Below the pieces are notes generated by a model that was given only the letters and a program-made list of their open reading frames with translations, ran no database searches and was not told the origin of the DNA. Of a stretch of DNA of 64,000 bases, positions 35,205-48,315 are shown piece by piece. Within the stretch, counting starts at the first letter, position 1; each line of letters begins with the position of its first letter. This stretch comes from Cupriavidus lacunae (GTDB lineage Bacteria > Pseudomonadota > Gammaproteobacteria > Burkholderiales > Burkholderiaceae), in contig NZ_QKWJ01000006.1 in NCBI RefSeq assembly GCF_003353055.1, positions 1 to 64,000 on the forward strand. The letters run 5' to 3'. The position numbers and the translations under genes were made by a program.

Positions 35205-35223
35205 GCGTACCCGTTTCTGCGTG
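35205..35223 (-). repeat. Dispersed iteron-like motif
   Basis: Minus-strand copy of CACGCAGAAACGGGTACGC followed by TTTG, 135 bases from the copy at 35070 and in the same orientation. Confidence 0.85.
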
Positions 35224-35370
35224 CCGCCCGCGTTCGTTGTCGCCCTCGGCAAGCCTGACGCCGCGGCGCTAGAATGTGACGTCTGCCCGCTATCCGCGCC
35301 CCGGATGCCTGCGGCAGCCGCCACGCTGGCTCCCTCCTTCCACTCCACCGCATACTCCGCTGTCCCCGCT

Positions 35371-36306
35371 ATGAAGCCCACGCTGCTGATCCTGACCCAG
35401 GTCGCTACCCACCACCGCGACGCCATCGCCGAACGCTTCGAGATCCTCTACGCCCCGGACGCCGAAGGCCGCGCCGCGCAGATCGCCACGCAGGGCGAGC
35501 GCATCCGCGCGGTACTGACCATCGGCTCCGCCGGCCTGAGCGCGGCGGAGATCGACGCCATGCCGGCACTGGAACTGGTGTGCGCGCTGGGCGCGGGCTT
35601 CGAGAACATCGCCGTGGCCCACGCCCGCGCGCGCGGCGTCGCCGTGGCCAACGGGGCCGGCACCAACGACAGCTGCGTGGCCGACCACGCCTTCGCGCTG
35701 CTGCTGGCGACCGTGCGCGCCGTGCCGCAGCTGGACGCGGCCACACGCGCCGGCACCTGGCGCACTGCGCTGCCGCTGCGGCCCAATGTCTCGGGCAAGC
35801 GGCTGGGCATTGTCGGGCTCGGCACCATCGGCCAGCGCATCGCCCGGCGCGGCGAGGGCTTCGACCTGCAGATCGGCTATCACAACCGCAAGCCGCGCGA
35901 GGACGCGGGGTACCGGTACTTCGACAGCATCGGTGCGCTGGCCGCGTGGGCGGACTACCTGGTGATCGCCACGCCGGGCGGGGCTGGCACGCGGCACCTG
36001 GTCGATGCAGGCGTGCTGGCGGCGCTGGGGCCGGCCGGCTTCCTCGTCAATATCGCGCGCGGCAGCGTGGTGGATACTGAGGCGCTGGCGTCAGCGCTGC
36101 GTGCCGGCCAGCTGGGTGGTGCTGGGCTGGATGTCTACGAGAGCGAGCCGGCGCCGCCGGTAGTGTTGTTCGACTGCCCTAACGTTGTGTTGACCCCGCA
36201 TGTGGCCGGCTGGTCGCCGGAGGCCATCACGGCGTCCGTGATGCAGTTTCTGGAGAATGCGCGGAGGCATTTTGCGGGGGAGGGGGTGTTGACGGCGGTG
36301 GGGTGA
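35371..36306 (+). CDS. D-isomer-specific 2-hydroxyacid dehydrogenase
   Basis: 311-residue NAD(P)-dependent dehydrogenase. The Rossmann segment is LGIVGLGTIGQRIARRGEGF and the catalytic residues fall in VNIARGSVVDTEAL (Arg), YESEPAPP (Glu) and NVVLTPHVAGWSPEA (His). These enzymes reduce 2-keto acids such as glyoxylate or hydroxypyruvate to D-hydroxyacids. Start at 35371 (MKPTLLILTQ); no strong ribosome-binding site is visible. It is convergent with purA, with the palindromic repeat between. Confidence 0.92.
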   Translation: MKPTLLILTQVATHHRDAIAERFEILYAPDAEGRAAQIATQGERIRAVLTIGSAGLSAAEIDAMPALELVCALGAGFENIAVAHARARGVAVANGAGTNDSCVADHAFALLLATVRAVPQLDAATRAGTWRTALPLRPNVSGKRLGIVGLGTIGQRIARRGEGFDLQIGYHNRKPREDAGYRYFDSIGALAAWADYLVIATPGGAGTRHLVDAGVLAALGPAGFLVNIARGSVVDTEALASALRAGQLGGAGLDVYESEPAPPVVLFDCPNVVLTPHVAGWSPEAITASVMQFLENARRHFAGEGVLTAVG

Positions 36307-36341
36307 GGGCAGGTTTTGCTGTTGGCCTGCGGGATGCTGGC

Positions 36342-37182
36342 GTTCTTGGCGGGTGTGGGCTGTTTCGCCGGCGTAGCCGGCGGGCTTCCTGCTTGTTGGC
36401 TTGGGGATGTAGGTCGGGTTTCCTGTTGTCGTAGGTTTAAGCGCCTGGTTCCGCCCTGCTGGGCGGGTCATTTTTTGTCCGAGCGACAAAAAGTAACCAA
36501 AAAACGCGTCGCCTCTGGCGGCTGGCCACCAATTTGGTGTTGGGGGTGGTTCGGGCGGCGGTGCTTGCCGTTTGGCGTGGTTGGCCGTTCGACCCAGCTA
36601 CGCTCCCTGTCCGGTGCCTCCGTCCACGGACTATTGGACGAACCCGACTTTAGGCTATTGGCAGCCTGCTAACGAGGTCATCGGTAGGACGCCTACGGCT
36701 GCGCTGCGCGCACTCAGTATCGAAGGTCGGGGGCCCGGGCACGGAGTGCGTCGCTGCGCTCGCACGGGGCGGTCGTATTGCCGAGCCAAAAACGCAAATC
36801 AGGACGTGGCCGTCCGCCTGCCACGTTAGGGCCCGCGCGAAGCGCAGCCGAAGGCGTCCCACCGACGCGGTGGTTAGCAGGCTGCCACCGGCCTAAAGTC
36901 GGGTTCGTCCAATAGTCCGTTGATGTGGGCACAGACAGGGTGCGTAGCAGGCTCGAACGGCCAACCACGCCAAACGGCAAGCACCTCCGCCCGAACCACC
37001 AACACCACCAAATTGGTGGCCAGCCGCCAGAGGCGACGCGTTTTTTGGTTACTTTTTGTCGCTCGGACAAAAAGTGACCCGCCCAGCAGGGCGGAACCAG
37101 GCGCTTAAACCTACGACAACATCGAACCCGACCTACCTACCTACCCAAGCCAACGACCAGGAGGCCCGCCAAGAGCCACAAA
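36342..37182. repeat. Large imperfect palindromic repeat element, copy 2
   Basis: About 840 bases related to the element at 4363-5181, again lying between convergent genes. Arms are inverted repeats and carry the same T-rich hairpins (near 36471 and 37050). Relative to copy 1 the inner segment is reversed: the 40 bases near 36935-36975 match copy 1's left arm. Yet the outer arms are more alike within each copy (CCTCTGGCGG here, CCTCAGGCGG in copy 1) than between copies, which suggests conversion between arms. No gene is supported inside it. Confidence 0.85.
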
Positions 37183-37263
37183 CGCCCTACACTCACGGAG
37201 ACCATCGAGAGCGCGGGCGAATTCGAGTGAGGCGGATTGCCTCACCCACCGCCGTGATCGCCT

Positions 37264-38568
37264 TCACATAGCCAGACAGCCCGCATCGTCGAACGGGGAT
37301 CTGAGCACAATCGCGTCGTCCCGCTCGGGGCCGGTAGTCACCATTGCCACCGGGATGCCGACCTCCTCTTGAATCGCCTCGATCAACGCCACGGCCTGGC
37401 AGGGAAGATCGGCAAAAGACCGGATGCCCCTGGTCGAATCCTTCCAACCTTCAAAGCGCTTGAGCACCGGAACGAGGCGTTGCTGTTCGGCGTTCGTGGA
37501 GGGCATGTAGTCGATGCGCTTCCCGTCGAGTTCGTAGCCCACGCATACGTAGACCGAGTCGAATCCATCGAGCACATCCAGCTTGGTCAAAGCCAGCAGA
37601 TTGATGCCGGCGACCTTGCCGCTCTGGCGAAGCTGCACGGTGTCCAGCCAGCCGCAGCGACGCGGGCGGCCGGTGTTGACGCCGTACTCGCCACCCCGCT
37701 GTCTGAGCGTGTCACCCTGCGCTCCTTCCACTTCGGACGTGAAAGGACCTTCGCCAACGCGCGTCGCATAGACTTTGCTGACGCCCAGCACCGGCCCCAG
37801 GCGGGAGGGTGCGATACCCGTGCCGCTTGCCGCGCCAGCGGCAATGGCGCTCGACGATGTCACATAGGGATAGCTGCCCCAATCCACGTCCAGCATGACA
37901 GCCTGCGAGCCTTCGAACACCGTGCGCTTGCCCGATGTGTATGCGTGGTCGAGCTGCTCCCAGACGCGTCCCATGAACGGCAGGATTCTCGGCGCCATTG
38001 CGAGCAGGTCGCTCAGCATCTGGTCTTTCCGGAACGGTTGCAGGCCCAGGCCGCGGAACCACGCGTTGTGGTGCTGCAGCAGCAGATCAAGCTTGCTCGC
38101 GAGCCATTCCGGTTCAGCAAGATCGCAAACGCGCAAGCCGCGGCGCCCGACTTTGTCTTCATATGCCGGACCGATGCCGCGAAGCGTGGTGCCGATCGGC
38201 TTGGCGCGCAGGCCTTCCTGAGCGGCGTCGATCGCCCGGTGGACCGGGAGCACAAGCGTGGCCGTATCGGCGATCTGCAGCACCTCCGGCGTCACGCGGA
38301 TGCCCAGCGCAGCCATGCGGTCGATCTCCGCGAGCAACGCCTCCGGGTCCAGGGCCACGCCATTGCCGATCAGCCCAAGCTTTCCGCGCACGACACCACT
38401 CGGAAGCAGCGCCAGTTTGTAGGTCTGGCCATTCACGACGAGCGTGTGACCGGCATTGTGGCCGCCGTTGTAGCGGGCAACGATGTCCGCCTTTTCGGCA
38501 AGCCAATCCACAATCCGGCCCTTGCCCTCATCGCCCCACTGTGCGCCAACCACAACAACATTCGACAT
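37264..38568 (-). CDS. purA: Adenylosuccinate synthase (probable second copy)
   Basis: 434-residue GTP-dependent enzyme that joins IMP and aspartate, the first committed step to AMP. Signatures are [20 protein letters not shown] with the phosphate loop, catalytic His in [11 protein letters not shown], and [11 protein letters not shown]. The length is normal. GC content is visibly lower than in neighbouring genes. It is paired with a divergent LysR gene, unusual for housekeeping purA, and sits next to the palindromic repeat. It is therefore probably a specialised or acquired paralogue, with the main purA elsewhere; that is inference. Confidence 0.95.
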   Translation of the reverse strand: MSNVVVVGAQWGDEGKGRIVDWLAEKADIVARYNGGHNAGHTLVVNGQTYKLALLPSGVVRGKLGLIGNGVALDPEALLAEIDRMAALGIRVTPEVLQIADTATLVLPVHRAIDAAQEGLRAKPIGTTLRGIGPAYEDKVGRRGLRVCDLAEPEWLASKLDLLLQHHNAWFRGLGLQPFRKDQMLSDLLAMAPRILPFMGRVWEQLDHAYTSGKRTVFEGSQAVMLDVDWGSYPYVTSSSAIAAGAASGTGIAPSRLGPVLGVSKVYATRVGEGPFTSEVEGAQGDTLRQRGGEYGVNTGRPRRCGWLDTVQLRQSGKVAGINLLALTKLDVLDGFDSVYVCVGYELDGKRIDYMPSTNAEQQRLVPVLKRFEGWKDSTRGIRSFADLPCQAVALIEAIQEEVGIPVAMVTTGPERDDAIVLRSPFDDAGCLAM

Positions 38569-38711
38569 ACGATCGCCTCTCTGGTGAGTTAATCAGACAG
38601 ATCCGGAACGGGTCTGAGAGCTACCGACGCAATATATTGGCTATCTTCCGTCATGAAAATCGATATAAACTCAGAATCTATGTCAGGAAAAGTCACATAG
38701 AAGGTAGTCAC

Positions 38712-39611
38712 ATGCCACGCCGCCTGCCACCGTTGAACGCACTGCGCGTGTTCGAAGCCGCCGCCCGGCTTGAGGGCTTTTCCGCGGCAGCAGACGAGCT
38801 ATGTGTCACGCACGGCGCAGTCAGCCGGCAAGTGGGGCAACTGGAAGCCTGGCTTGGCCATGACCTGTTTGAACGCCGGGGCCGGCGGGTCGTACTGACT
38901 GCACTGGGGCGCGCTTACCTGTCCGAGATATCTGCGGCGCTTGATCGCATCGCACTGGCCACCAATGAGCAACTCCATGCCGCGCGGCAACAGATTATCC
39001 GGGTCAATGCGCCGACCACGTTCGCCCTGCGCTGGCTCTTGCCGCAGTTGTCGAACTTCCAGTTAGCCAACCCGGCGGTGGAGGTTCGGCTAACGACGTC
39101 GGATGAGCCCGTCGAAAGACTGCGCGACGAATTCGATGTGGCGATTCGTGGCAGCGAGCAGAAGCCCGCGGGATACGTCGTCAGCGAGTTTCTATCCGAA
39201 GTGCGTCTGCCGGTTTGCTCGCCCCGTGTGCTGGAATCCCACCCGATTCGCCATGTCTCGGACCTGGCGCAACACACCTTGCTGCACACGGCGACCTATC
39301 CCGGCCTTTGGGCGGAGTGGCTCGCGGCGTGCGGCAACCCTCGGCTTGCCACACGCAATTCCTTGCAGCTCGATCATTTCTACCTGACCCTGCAAGCCGC
39401 GATTGATGGCCTGGGTATCGCGATGGGCCCGACCGCGCTGGTTGCGCTGGATGTCGACGAGGGCCGTCTTGTGTTTCCGTTCGAAGGGCCGGCCTTGCCT
39501 GCGTGGCGCTACTGCAGCTACGTCCACAATGCACGCCTTGAGGATCCCGCCATCAATACGTTCCTGACGTGGTTACGCGAACTGGGTCGCCGGTTCTCGC
39601 GCAGCGTATAG
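38712..39611 (+). CDS. LysR-family transcriptional regulator (GcvA-like)
   Basis: 299-residue LysR regulator with GcvA-like HTH (LNALRVFEAAARLEGFSAAA, then THGAVSRQVGQLEAWLGHDLF) and effector domain (VNAPTTFALRWLLPQLSNFQ). It is divergent from the purA paralogue across a 143-base AT-rich region that should hold the LysR operator. It probably regulates purA and itself. GC content is lower than average for the window, like purA. Confidence 0.92.
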   Translation: MPRRLPPLNALRVFEAAARLEGFSAAADELCVTHGAVSRQVGQLEAWLGHDLFERRGRRVVLTALGRAYLSEISAALDRIALATNEQLHAARQQIIRVNAPTTFALRWLLPQLSNFQLANPAVEVRLTTSDEPVERLRDEFDVAIRGSEQKPAGYVVSEFLSEVRLPVCSPRVLESHPIRHVSDLAQHTLLHTATYPGLWAEWLAACGNPRLATRNSLQLDHFYLTLQAAIDGLGIAMGPTALVALDVDEGRLVFPFEGPALPAWRYCSYVHNARLEDPAINTFLTWLRELGRRFSRSV

Positions 39612-39636
39612 CGCCTACCCGCGTGCCTGCGCCGCG

Positions 39637-39657
39637 GCGCCCGGCCGGACCGGGCGC
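39637..39657. terminator. Hairpin between LysR and histidine-kinase genes
   Basis: GCGCCCGG pairs with CCGGGCGC across a five-base loop, between two convergent genes. There is no T run, so it is at best a weak or Rho-assisted terminator. Confidence 0.45.
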
Positions 39658-39696
39658 ATAACGATTCTGGGGTCTACATTTCCCTTGGCATGCGCG

Positions 39697-41049
39697 CTAA
39701 TGGACGGCGGACGGTAACCGTTGATCGACCCCAAACACCACCCTGACCCGCAAGCCTGGCCCCGCATCCTCGAGCACTACCCGCGCCCCATGCGACTGCG
39801 CGATCTCGGCCACGATGGCCAGCCCCAGCCCGCTACCACCGGTCGGCGCATCGGCCACCCGATAGAAGCGATCAAATACGCGCGCACGTTCTTCAGCGGG
39901 GATCCCCGGCCCGTTGTCGCTGACCACCAGTTCGACGGTGCGTCCGTCGGCGCTGCGGTCCACCAGCACATCGATACGGCCGCCAGCAGGGATATAAGCC
40001 AGCGCATTGTCCAGCAGGTTGGTCAGCAGGATGCGCAACGCGTCCGCATCGCCGCGCACCACCGCCGGCGAGGTGTCCTCGCTGCCGTCCAGCCCGAGGT
40101 CGATATTGCGATCCAGCGCGGCCTGCGCCATGTCCGCGACCACGCTTGCGGCCAGTTCGTGCAGCGCGACCGGTTCGTGCGGAGGAATGGCCGCGCCCGG
40201 CTCCTGCCGCGCCAGCGTCAGCAGCTGGGTGACGAGGTGGGTCAGCCGCTCCAGCCCCTGGCGCAGCTTGCCGATGGCTACGTCACGCGCCGCGCCGTTC
40301 TCGGCCCGCTCCACCAGCTGTGCCTGCAGCTGCAGCGCGGCCAGCGGCGTACGCAGGGCGTGCGCGGCGTCGGCGACGAAGGCGCGCTGAGTGTCGATGG
40401 CGTGCGAGAGCCGCGCCAGCAACTGGTTCAGCGCGGCGCTCAGCGGTGCGATCTCGTCCGGCATCTGGCGCACGGCCAGCGGCGCCAGCGTGTTGGCGTC
40501 GCGCGAGCGCACTTCGGTGGCGATTTCGCGCAGCGGGCGCAGGCCGCGCCCCACTGCCATCCAGACCAGCCAGCCCAACAGCGGCAACAACAGCAGCAGC
40601 GGCGCCACGGTGCGCAGCGCCATGCGCGCGGCCAGCGTGCGGCGCGCGCTCATCGGCTGCGCGATCTGTACCACGGTGGGCCCCAGCTGCATGCTGTACA
40701 GGCGCCATTCGCCCTGCTGCGTGGTCACGTTGGAAAAGCCCAGCTCGGCGCGCGCCGGCAGCGCCGGGTGCGAATGCGACAGGTACAGGCTGCGGCCGGA
40801 GCCGTCCCAGATGTGGATGACCACGTCCTCGTCGGCATGCGTGAGGTCGCCGGGCGCGCCCAGGAAGGGCGCCGCCACCGGGTCGGCAAACTGGCTGGGC
40901 AGCGCCGCTGCCATCTGCTTCATCTGGTAGTCGAACAGCGCATTGGCTTCCTGCCGTGCCTGCCCGTAGATCAGCGCGGTGGCGATGGCGATGCCGGCAA
41001 GCAGGCCCGCGGCCAGCCACCACAGCAGGGTTCGCTGGATGGAGCGCAT
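39697..41049 (-). CDS. Two-component sensor histidine kinase
   Basis: 450-residue inner-membrane kinase of the QseC/PmrB style. Membrane segments at ~7-29 and ~147-168 flank a periplasmic sensor of about 115 residues. A HAMP region follows, then the phosphoacceptor His230 (DAAHALRTPLAALQLQ). The ATPase domain shows LLTNLLDNALAYIP, DNGPGIP and GGSGLGLAI. Its ATG overlaps the response-regulator stop codon, so the two are co-translated. It lies at the end of the zwf-pgl-glk cluster and might sense sugars or a linked signal, which is inference. Confidence 0.95.
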   Translation of the reverse strand: MRSIQRTLLWWLAAGLLAGIAIATALIYGQARQEANALFDYQMKQMAAALPSQFADPVAAPFLGAPGDLTHADEDVVIHIWDGSGRSLYLSHSHPALPARAELGFSNVTTQQGEWRLYSMQLGPTVVQIAQPMSARRTLAARMALRTVAPLLLLLPLLGWLVWMAVGRGLRPLREIATEVRSRDANTLAPLAVRQMPDEIAPLSAALNQLLARLSHAIDTQRAFVADAAHALRTPLAALQLQAQLVERAENGAARDVAIGKLRQGLERLTHLVTQLLTLARQEPGAAIPPHEPVALHELAASVVADMAQAALDRNIDLGLDGSEDTSPAVVRGDADALRILLTNLLDNALAYIPAGGRIDVLVDRSADGRTVELVVSDNGPGIPAEERARVFDRFYRVADAPTGGSGLGLAIVAEIAQSHGARVVLEDAGPGLRVRVVFGVDQRLPSAVH

Positions 41050-41759
41050 CAGGGGGTATCTCCTTCGCTGGACGCCGCGTCCCCGTCGAGGCGCGGCACC
41101 ACATAGCCCACGCCGCGGATATTGCGGATCAGCGCCGCGCCGAACTTCTTGCGCAGTGCGTGGATATAGACTTCGACGGTATTGCTGCCGACTTCGTCGT
41201 CCCAGCCGTACAGCCGCTCCTGCAACTGCGCCACCGACCACACCTTGCCAGGGCGTGCCATCAGCGCGGACAGCAGCGCGAACTCGCGCGCCGACAGCCG
41301 CACCGGCTCGCCGCGATGGGTGGCCTCGCGGGTGGTGGGGTTGAGCACGATATCGCCATAGGTGACCAGCGGTTCCGCGCGCCCGGCGGCGCGGCGCGCC
41401 AACGCATGCATGCGCGCGGCAAGCTCCTGCAGGTCGAACGGCTTGACCAGGTAGTCGTCGGCGCCGGCGTTCAGCCCCGCGACACGGTCCGCGACGGCGT
41501 CGCGTGCGGTCAGGATCAGCACGGGGGTCGGCACGCCGCGCGCGCGCAGGGTGCGCAGCACATCGAGGCCCGGGCGCCGCGGCAGTCCCAGGTCGAGCAG
41601 GATCAGGTCGTAGCACGGCTGGCCATCGTGCGCGGTGCTGGCCGCGGCCAGGCCCGCGTCGCCATCGCGCACCCAGTCGACGGTAAAGCCTTCCTGGCGC
41701 AGCGCCAGCTTGACACTGTCGCCGATCATGGCGTCGTCTTCCACCAGCAGCACGCGCAT
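41049..41759 (-). CDS. OmpR-family response regulator
   Basis: 236-residue regulator. The receiver domain has acidic pocket EDD (7-9), phosphoacceptor Asp56 (LILLDLGLP) and Lys in DDYLVKPFD. The winged-helix DNA-binding domain follows (LSAREFALLSALMARPGKVW, then SNTVEVYIHALRKKFG). It resembles the QseB/PmrA/TctD branch. Only two bases separate it from glk and it overlaps the kinase gene, so it is embedded in the sugar-catabolism operon. Confidence 0.95.
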   Translation of the reverse strand: MRVLLVEDDAMIGDSVKLALRQEGFTVDWVRDGDAGLAAASTAHDGQPCYDLILLDLGLPRRPGLDVLRTLRARGVPTPVLILTARDAVADRVAGLNAGADDYLVKPFDLQELAARMHALARRAAGRAEPLVTYGDIVLNPTTREATHRGEPVRLSAREFALLSALMARPGKVWSVAQLQERLYGWDDEVGSNTVEVYIHALRKKFGAALIRNIRGVGYVVPRLDGDAASSEGDTP

Positions 41760-41761
41760 GG

Positions 41762-42775
41762 CTAGCCGTTCCGGACCGGGCCGCCGAGGCGCTCGGCCAG
41801 CGCTTGCGCCAGCCCCGGCAGCGCCGGATGGCTGGCGGTGATGACGTAGACCGGCACGGCCTCGAGCCAGCCGCGCATGCGGCCCTTGGCGACGAAGCGT
41901 TCGGCGAACACCGAGGCCTGCAGCGCCGGCACGAAGCGCGGCAGGATGCCGCCGCCCAGGTAGACCCCGCCGCGCGCACCGACCACCAGCGCGACGTCGG
42001 CCGCAACCGAGCCGAGCAAGCCGAAGAACACGGCCATGGCGCGCTGGCACAGCGAGTCGTTGCGTTCAAAGGCACCCGTGGTGACCTGCTCCGGCAGCAG
42101 CGGCGCGAGCAAAAGCGTACCCGTTTCTGCGGCCAGCGCGGCATGGATATGCGACAGGCCGCTGCCGCTCAGGAGCCGCTCTGCCGACACCCGGCCGACG
42201 TTGCGATGCGCCGCGCGCCAGGCGACCCATTCGTCGTCAGTGTCCGGCATCAGCTCGATATGGCCGCCTTCTCCGGCCAGCGCCACGGCCTGCCCGCCCG
42301 GCGCCGGCACCAGGCCGGAGACGCCCAGGCCGGTACCGGGCCCGACCAGCGCCAGCGGCGCGGTGCGCACTGCGGTGCCGGCGCGCACCTGTGCCAGCCC
42401 GTTGGCGGGCAGGTGCGGCAGGGCCATCGCCAGCGCGGTGAAGTCGTTGATGGCCAACAGGGTCTGCAGCCCGAGCGCACGCCGCATGCCGTCGATCGAG
42501 AACGACCAGTTGTGGTTGGTGAGGCGGACCTGGTCGCCGGTCACCGGGTTCGCCAGGCCGATCGCGGCGTGCCGCGGCGCGGGCTGTCCCGACGCGGCGA
42601 GGCCGTCGAGGAACTGGCGCAGCGCGGCTTCCAGCGATGTGAAATCGGCCACCTTCAGCGCCGTCACCGGCCCGATCTGCATGGGCGCGGTTTCCAGGGC
42701 AAAGCGCACGTTGGTGCCGCCGATATCGCCGAGCAGGCGGGGGAAATCGGCATAGGAGGATGCAGTGGTGGCCAT
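41762..42775 (-). CDS. glk: Glucokinase
   Basis: 337-residue cytoplasmic glucokinase of the E. coli Glk type, phosphorylating glucose with ATP. Motifs include LLGDIGGTNVRFAL (phosphate binding), LLAINDFTALAMALP with the catalytic Asp, and LVGPGTGLGVSGLVP. It lies between pgl and a two-component system in a minus-strand cluster that begins with zwf and feeds the Entner-Doudoroff pathway. A copy of the iteron-like motif lies inside the coding sequence at 42115-42131, encoding part of AAETGTLLLA around residue 217. Confidence 0.95.
   Translation of the reverse strand: MATTASSYADFPRLLGDIGGTNVRFALETAPMQIGPVTALKVADFTSLEAALRQFLDGLAASGQPAPRHAAIGLANPVTGDQVRLTNHNWSFSIDGMRRALGLQTLLAINDFTALAMALPHLPANGLAQVRAGTAVRTAPLALVGPGTGLGVSGLVPAPGGQAVALAGEGGHIELMPDTDDEWVAWRAAHRNVGRVSAERLLSGSGLSHIHAALAAETGTLLLAPLLPEQVTTGAFERNDSLCQRAMAVFFGLLGSVAADVALVVGARGGVYLGGGILPRFVPALQASVFAERFVAKGRMRGWLEAVPVYVITASHPALPGLAQALAERLGGPVRNG
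42115..42131 (-). repeat. Iteron-like motif inside glk
   Basis: CGCAGAAACGGGTACGC on the minus strand, followed by TTTT. It is the only scattered copy that lies inside a conserved gene; it is read in frame as part of glk. Confidence 0.8.
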
Positions 42776-42811
42776 GGCGTCGGGTATCGCTCCCCTTGGA
42801 AATCAGCTCAG

Positions 42812-43492
<681 letters not shown>

Positions 43493-43526
43493 GATGGTTT
43501 CCTTTGCGATTCTGCGGGCGCATGGC

Positions 43527-44984
<1,458 letters not shown>

Positions 44985-45121
44985 GCTCACCCTGAACTCC
45001 TTTAGCGATGGAAGACCCGCCATGGAAGGCGCGCGTTGTGGCCAGTTTACGTGACTCGCCAGCGCTTGGCGAGGCGCAGGCCGCGGCACATGCCATGGCA
45101 AATGCATGACCGAAACGCGAA

Positions 45122-45140
45122 GCGTACCCGTTTCTGCGTG
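45122..45140 (-). repeat. Dispersed iteron-like motif in the zwf/edd promoter region
   Basis: Minus-strand CACGCAGAAACGGGTACGC followed by TTCG. It lies 71 bases before the edd ATG and 137 bases before the zwf ATG. Confidence 0.85.
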
Positions 45141-45210
45141 CACCGCGCGGGGGATCGTGCGGTACGCGGCAAAGTGCGCTAGGCTGAAAGCTCCCCCGCA
45201 GGAGAACCCC

Positions 45211-47087
<1,877 letters not shown>

Positions 47088-47091
<4 letters not shown>

Positions 47092-48026
47092 CCCAGGTGC
47101 TGCACCGGCTGGCGCGGGGCCGCGCCGGCCGGGCGCGGCGCACCCGTCGATGGCGCGCTGTCGACCACCTTCACCGCACCAGGTACGGAGGCGGCGCCCG
47201 GTACATGCAGTTCCTGGATCGGCACCGCCAGCTTGCTGCCGGCCTGTTCCAGCACGTGCTTGATGCGCTCGTAGAACGCGAAGCGCACGTTCCAGTAGTC
47301 GTCGTTCGAGGTCCAGTAGCGCACGTTGAGCGTGATGCCCTGCTGCGTGTAGTTGACTACCATGGCCTCGGGCCTGGGCTCGGCCAGCAGGCGCGGCTCG
47401 CGCGCGAGCATCGCGCGCAGCGCTTCCAGGCTGCGCTGCACATCGCTGTCGAAGGTCACCGTGGCCTCGATGTCCGCGCGCCGCGTGGCGTTCTCGCTGT
47501 AGTTGGTGATGGCGCTGCCCCACAGCTTGCCGTTGGGCACGCGCAGGCAGACGCCGTCGAAGGTGGTCAGCTCGGTCATGAAGAGCCCGGTTTCGCGCAC
47601 CGTGCCGGCCACGCCCTGCGCATCGATGTACTGGCCCACGCGGAACGGCCGCAGCAGCACCAGCATGATGCCGGCGGCAATGTTCTGCAGCGTGCCCTGC
47701 AGCGCCAGCCCGATGGCCAGGCCCGCGGCGCCCAGCATGGCGATGATGCTGGCGGTCTGCACGCCGAACTGCGACAGCACCAGCACGATGGTCAGCACGC
47801 GCACCATCCACTGCAGCGTATTGGCCAGCAGCGGGCGCATGGTGGCGTCGACATGGGTGCCGCTGAGCGCGCGCCGCGCCGCGGTGGCAACGCGGGCCGA
47901 GAGCCACCAGCCGGCAATCAGGATCAGCAGCGCCGCCAGGCAGTTCATGCCCTGATTGATGGCGAACTGGACCAGGTAAGTCCAGCCCGCCTCGACTTTG
48001 TTGGCATCGATAAGGTTGAGGTTCAT
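47088..48026 (-). CDS. MscS-family mechanosensitive ion channel
   Basis: 312-residue inner-membrane channel. Three hydrophobic segments lead into the MscS pore helix ([20 protein letters not shown]), followed by the beta domain ([20 protein letters not shown]) and a C-terminal alpha/beta part. The last ~30 residues are Pro/Ala-rich. Such channels open under membrane tension to release solutes on hypo-osmotic shock. Start at 48026 ([11 protein letters not shown]), with GGAG upstream. A strong promoter lies at 48170-48198, giving a 5' leader of about 135 bases that contains an iteron-like motif. Confidence 0.93.
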
Positions 48027-48078
48027 GGGAGCGGCTCCGTTTGCGGTTGTTGTCGGGGTTCTAGACGGTGCTGGCAAT

Positions 48079-48097
48079 GCGTACCCGTTTCTGCGTG
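48079..48097 (-). repeat. Dispersed iteron-like motif
   Basis: Minus-strand CACGCAGAAACGGGTACGC, in the presumed 5' leader of the mscS gene. Confidence 0.85.
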
Positions 48098-48169
48098 CTG
48101 CAACGGGCGTTCGGGGGCGTCCGCCGGCCACCATACGCGAACATCGATTTGAAAAATTGATGAACGTTG

Positions 48170-48198
48170 AATATACGATGTCAGACGATCACTGACAA
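48170..48198 (-). promoter_or_regulatory. Sigma-70 promoter of mscS with overlapping dyad
   Basis: On the minus strand TTGTCA, a 17-base spacer and TATATT make a near-consensus promoter. The dyad TGTCAG-N7-CTGACA (48179-48197) overlaps the -35 element and spacer and could be an operator. Confidence 0.65.
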
Positions 48199-48315
48199 AG
48201 CTGGAAACACGCCACACTGAGGGGGACAAGCGGAGCGGGATTTGGTTTCCCGGGATTTCGGGACGAGCCCAGCGGGTTCGGCGCCAGCCCTTGCGCCGTA
48301 ACGGCTGGCGCCGGA

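Larger units (their letters stand above)
34972..35370. other. 399-base intergenic region with two iteron-like motifs
   Basis: It separates yccF from the hydroxyacid dehydrogenase gene and must hold both promoters. Two identical copies of the 17-base motif, 135 bases apart and both inverted, are the only structured sequence I see. No reading frame is supported. Confidence 0.6.

Noticed and set aside
39697-42144. 815-residue frame covering histidine kinase, regulator and glk regions
   Set aside because: Only its C-terminal 450 residues form a kinase; the rest is an out-of-frame reading of the response regulator and glk genes.
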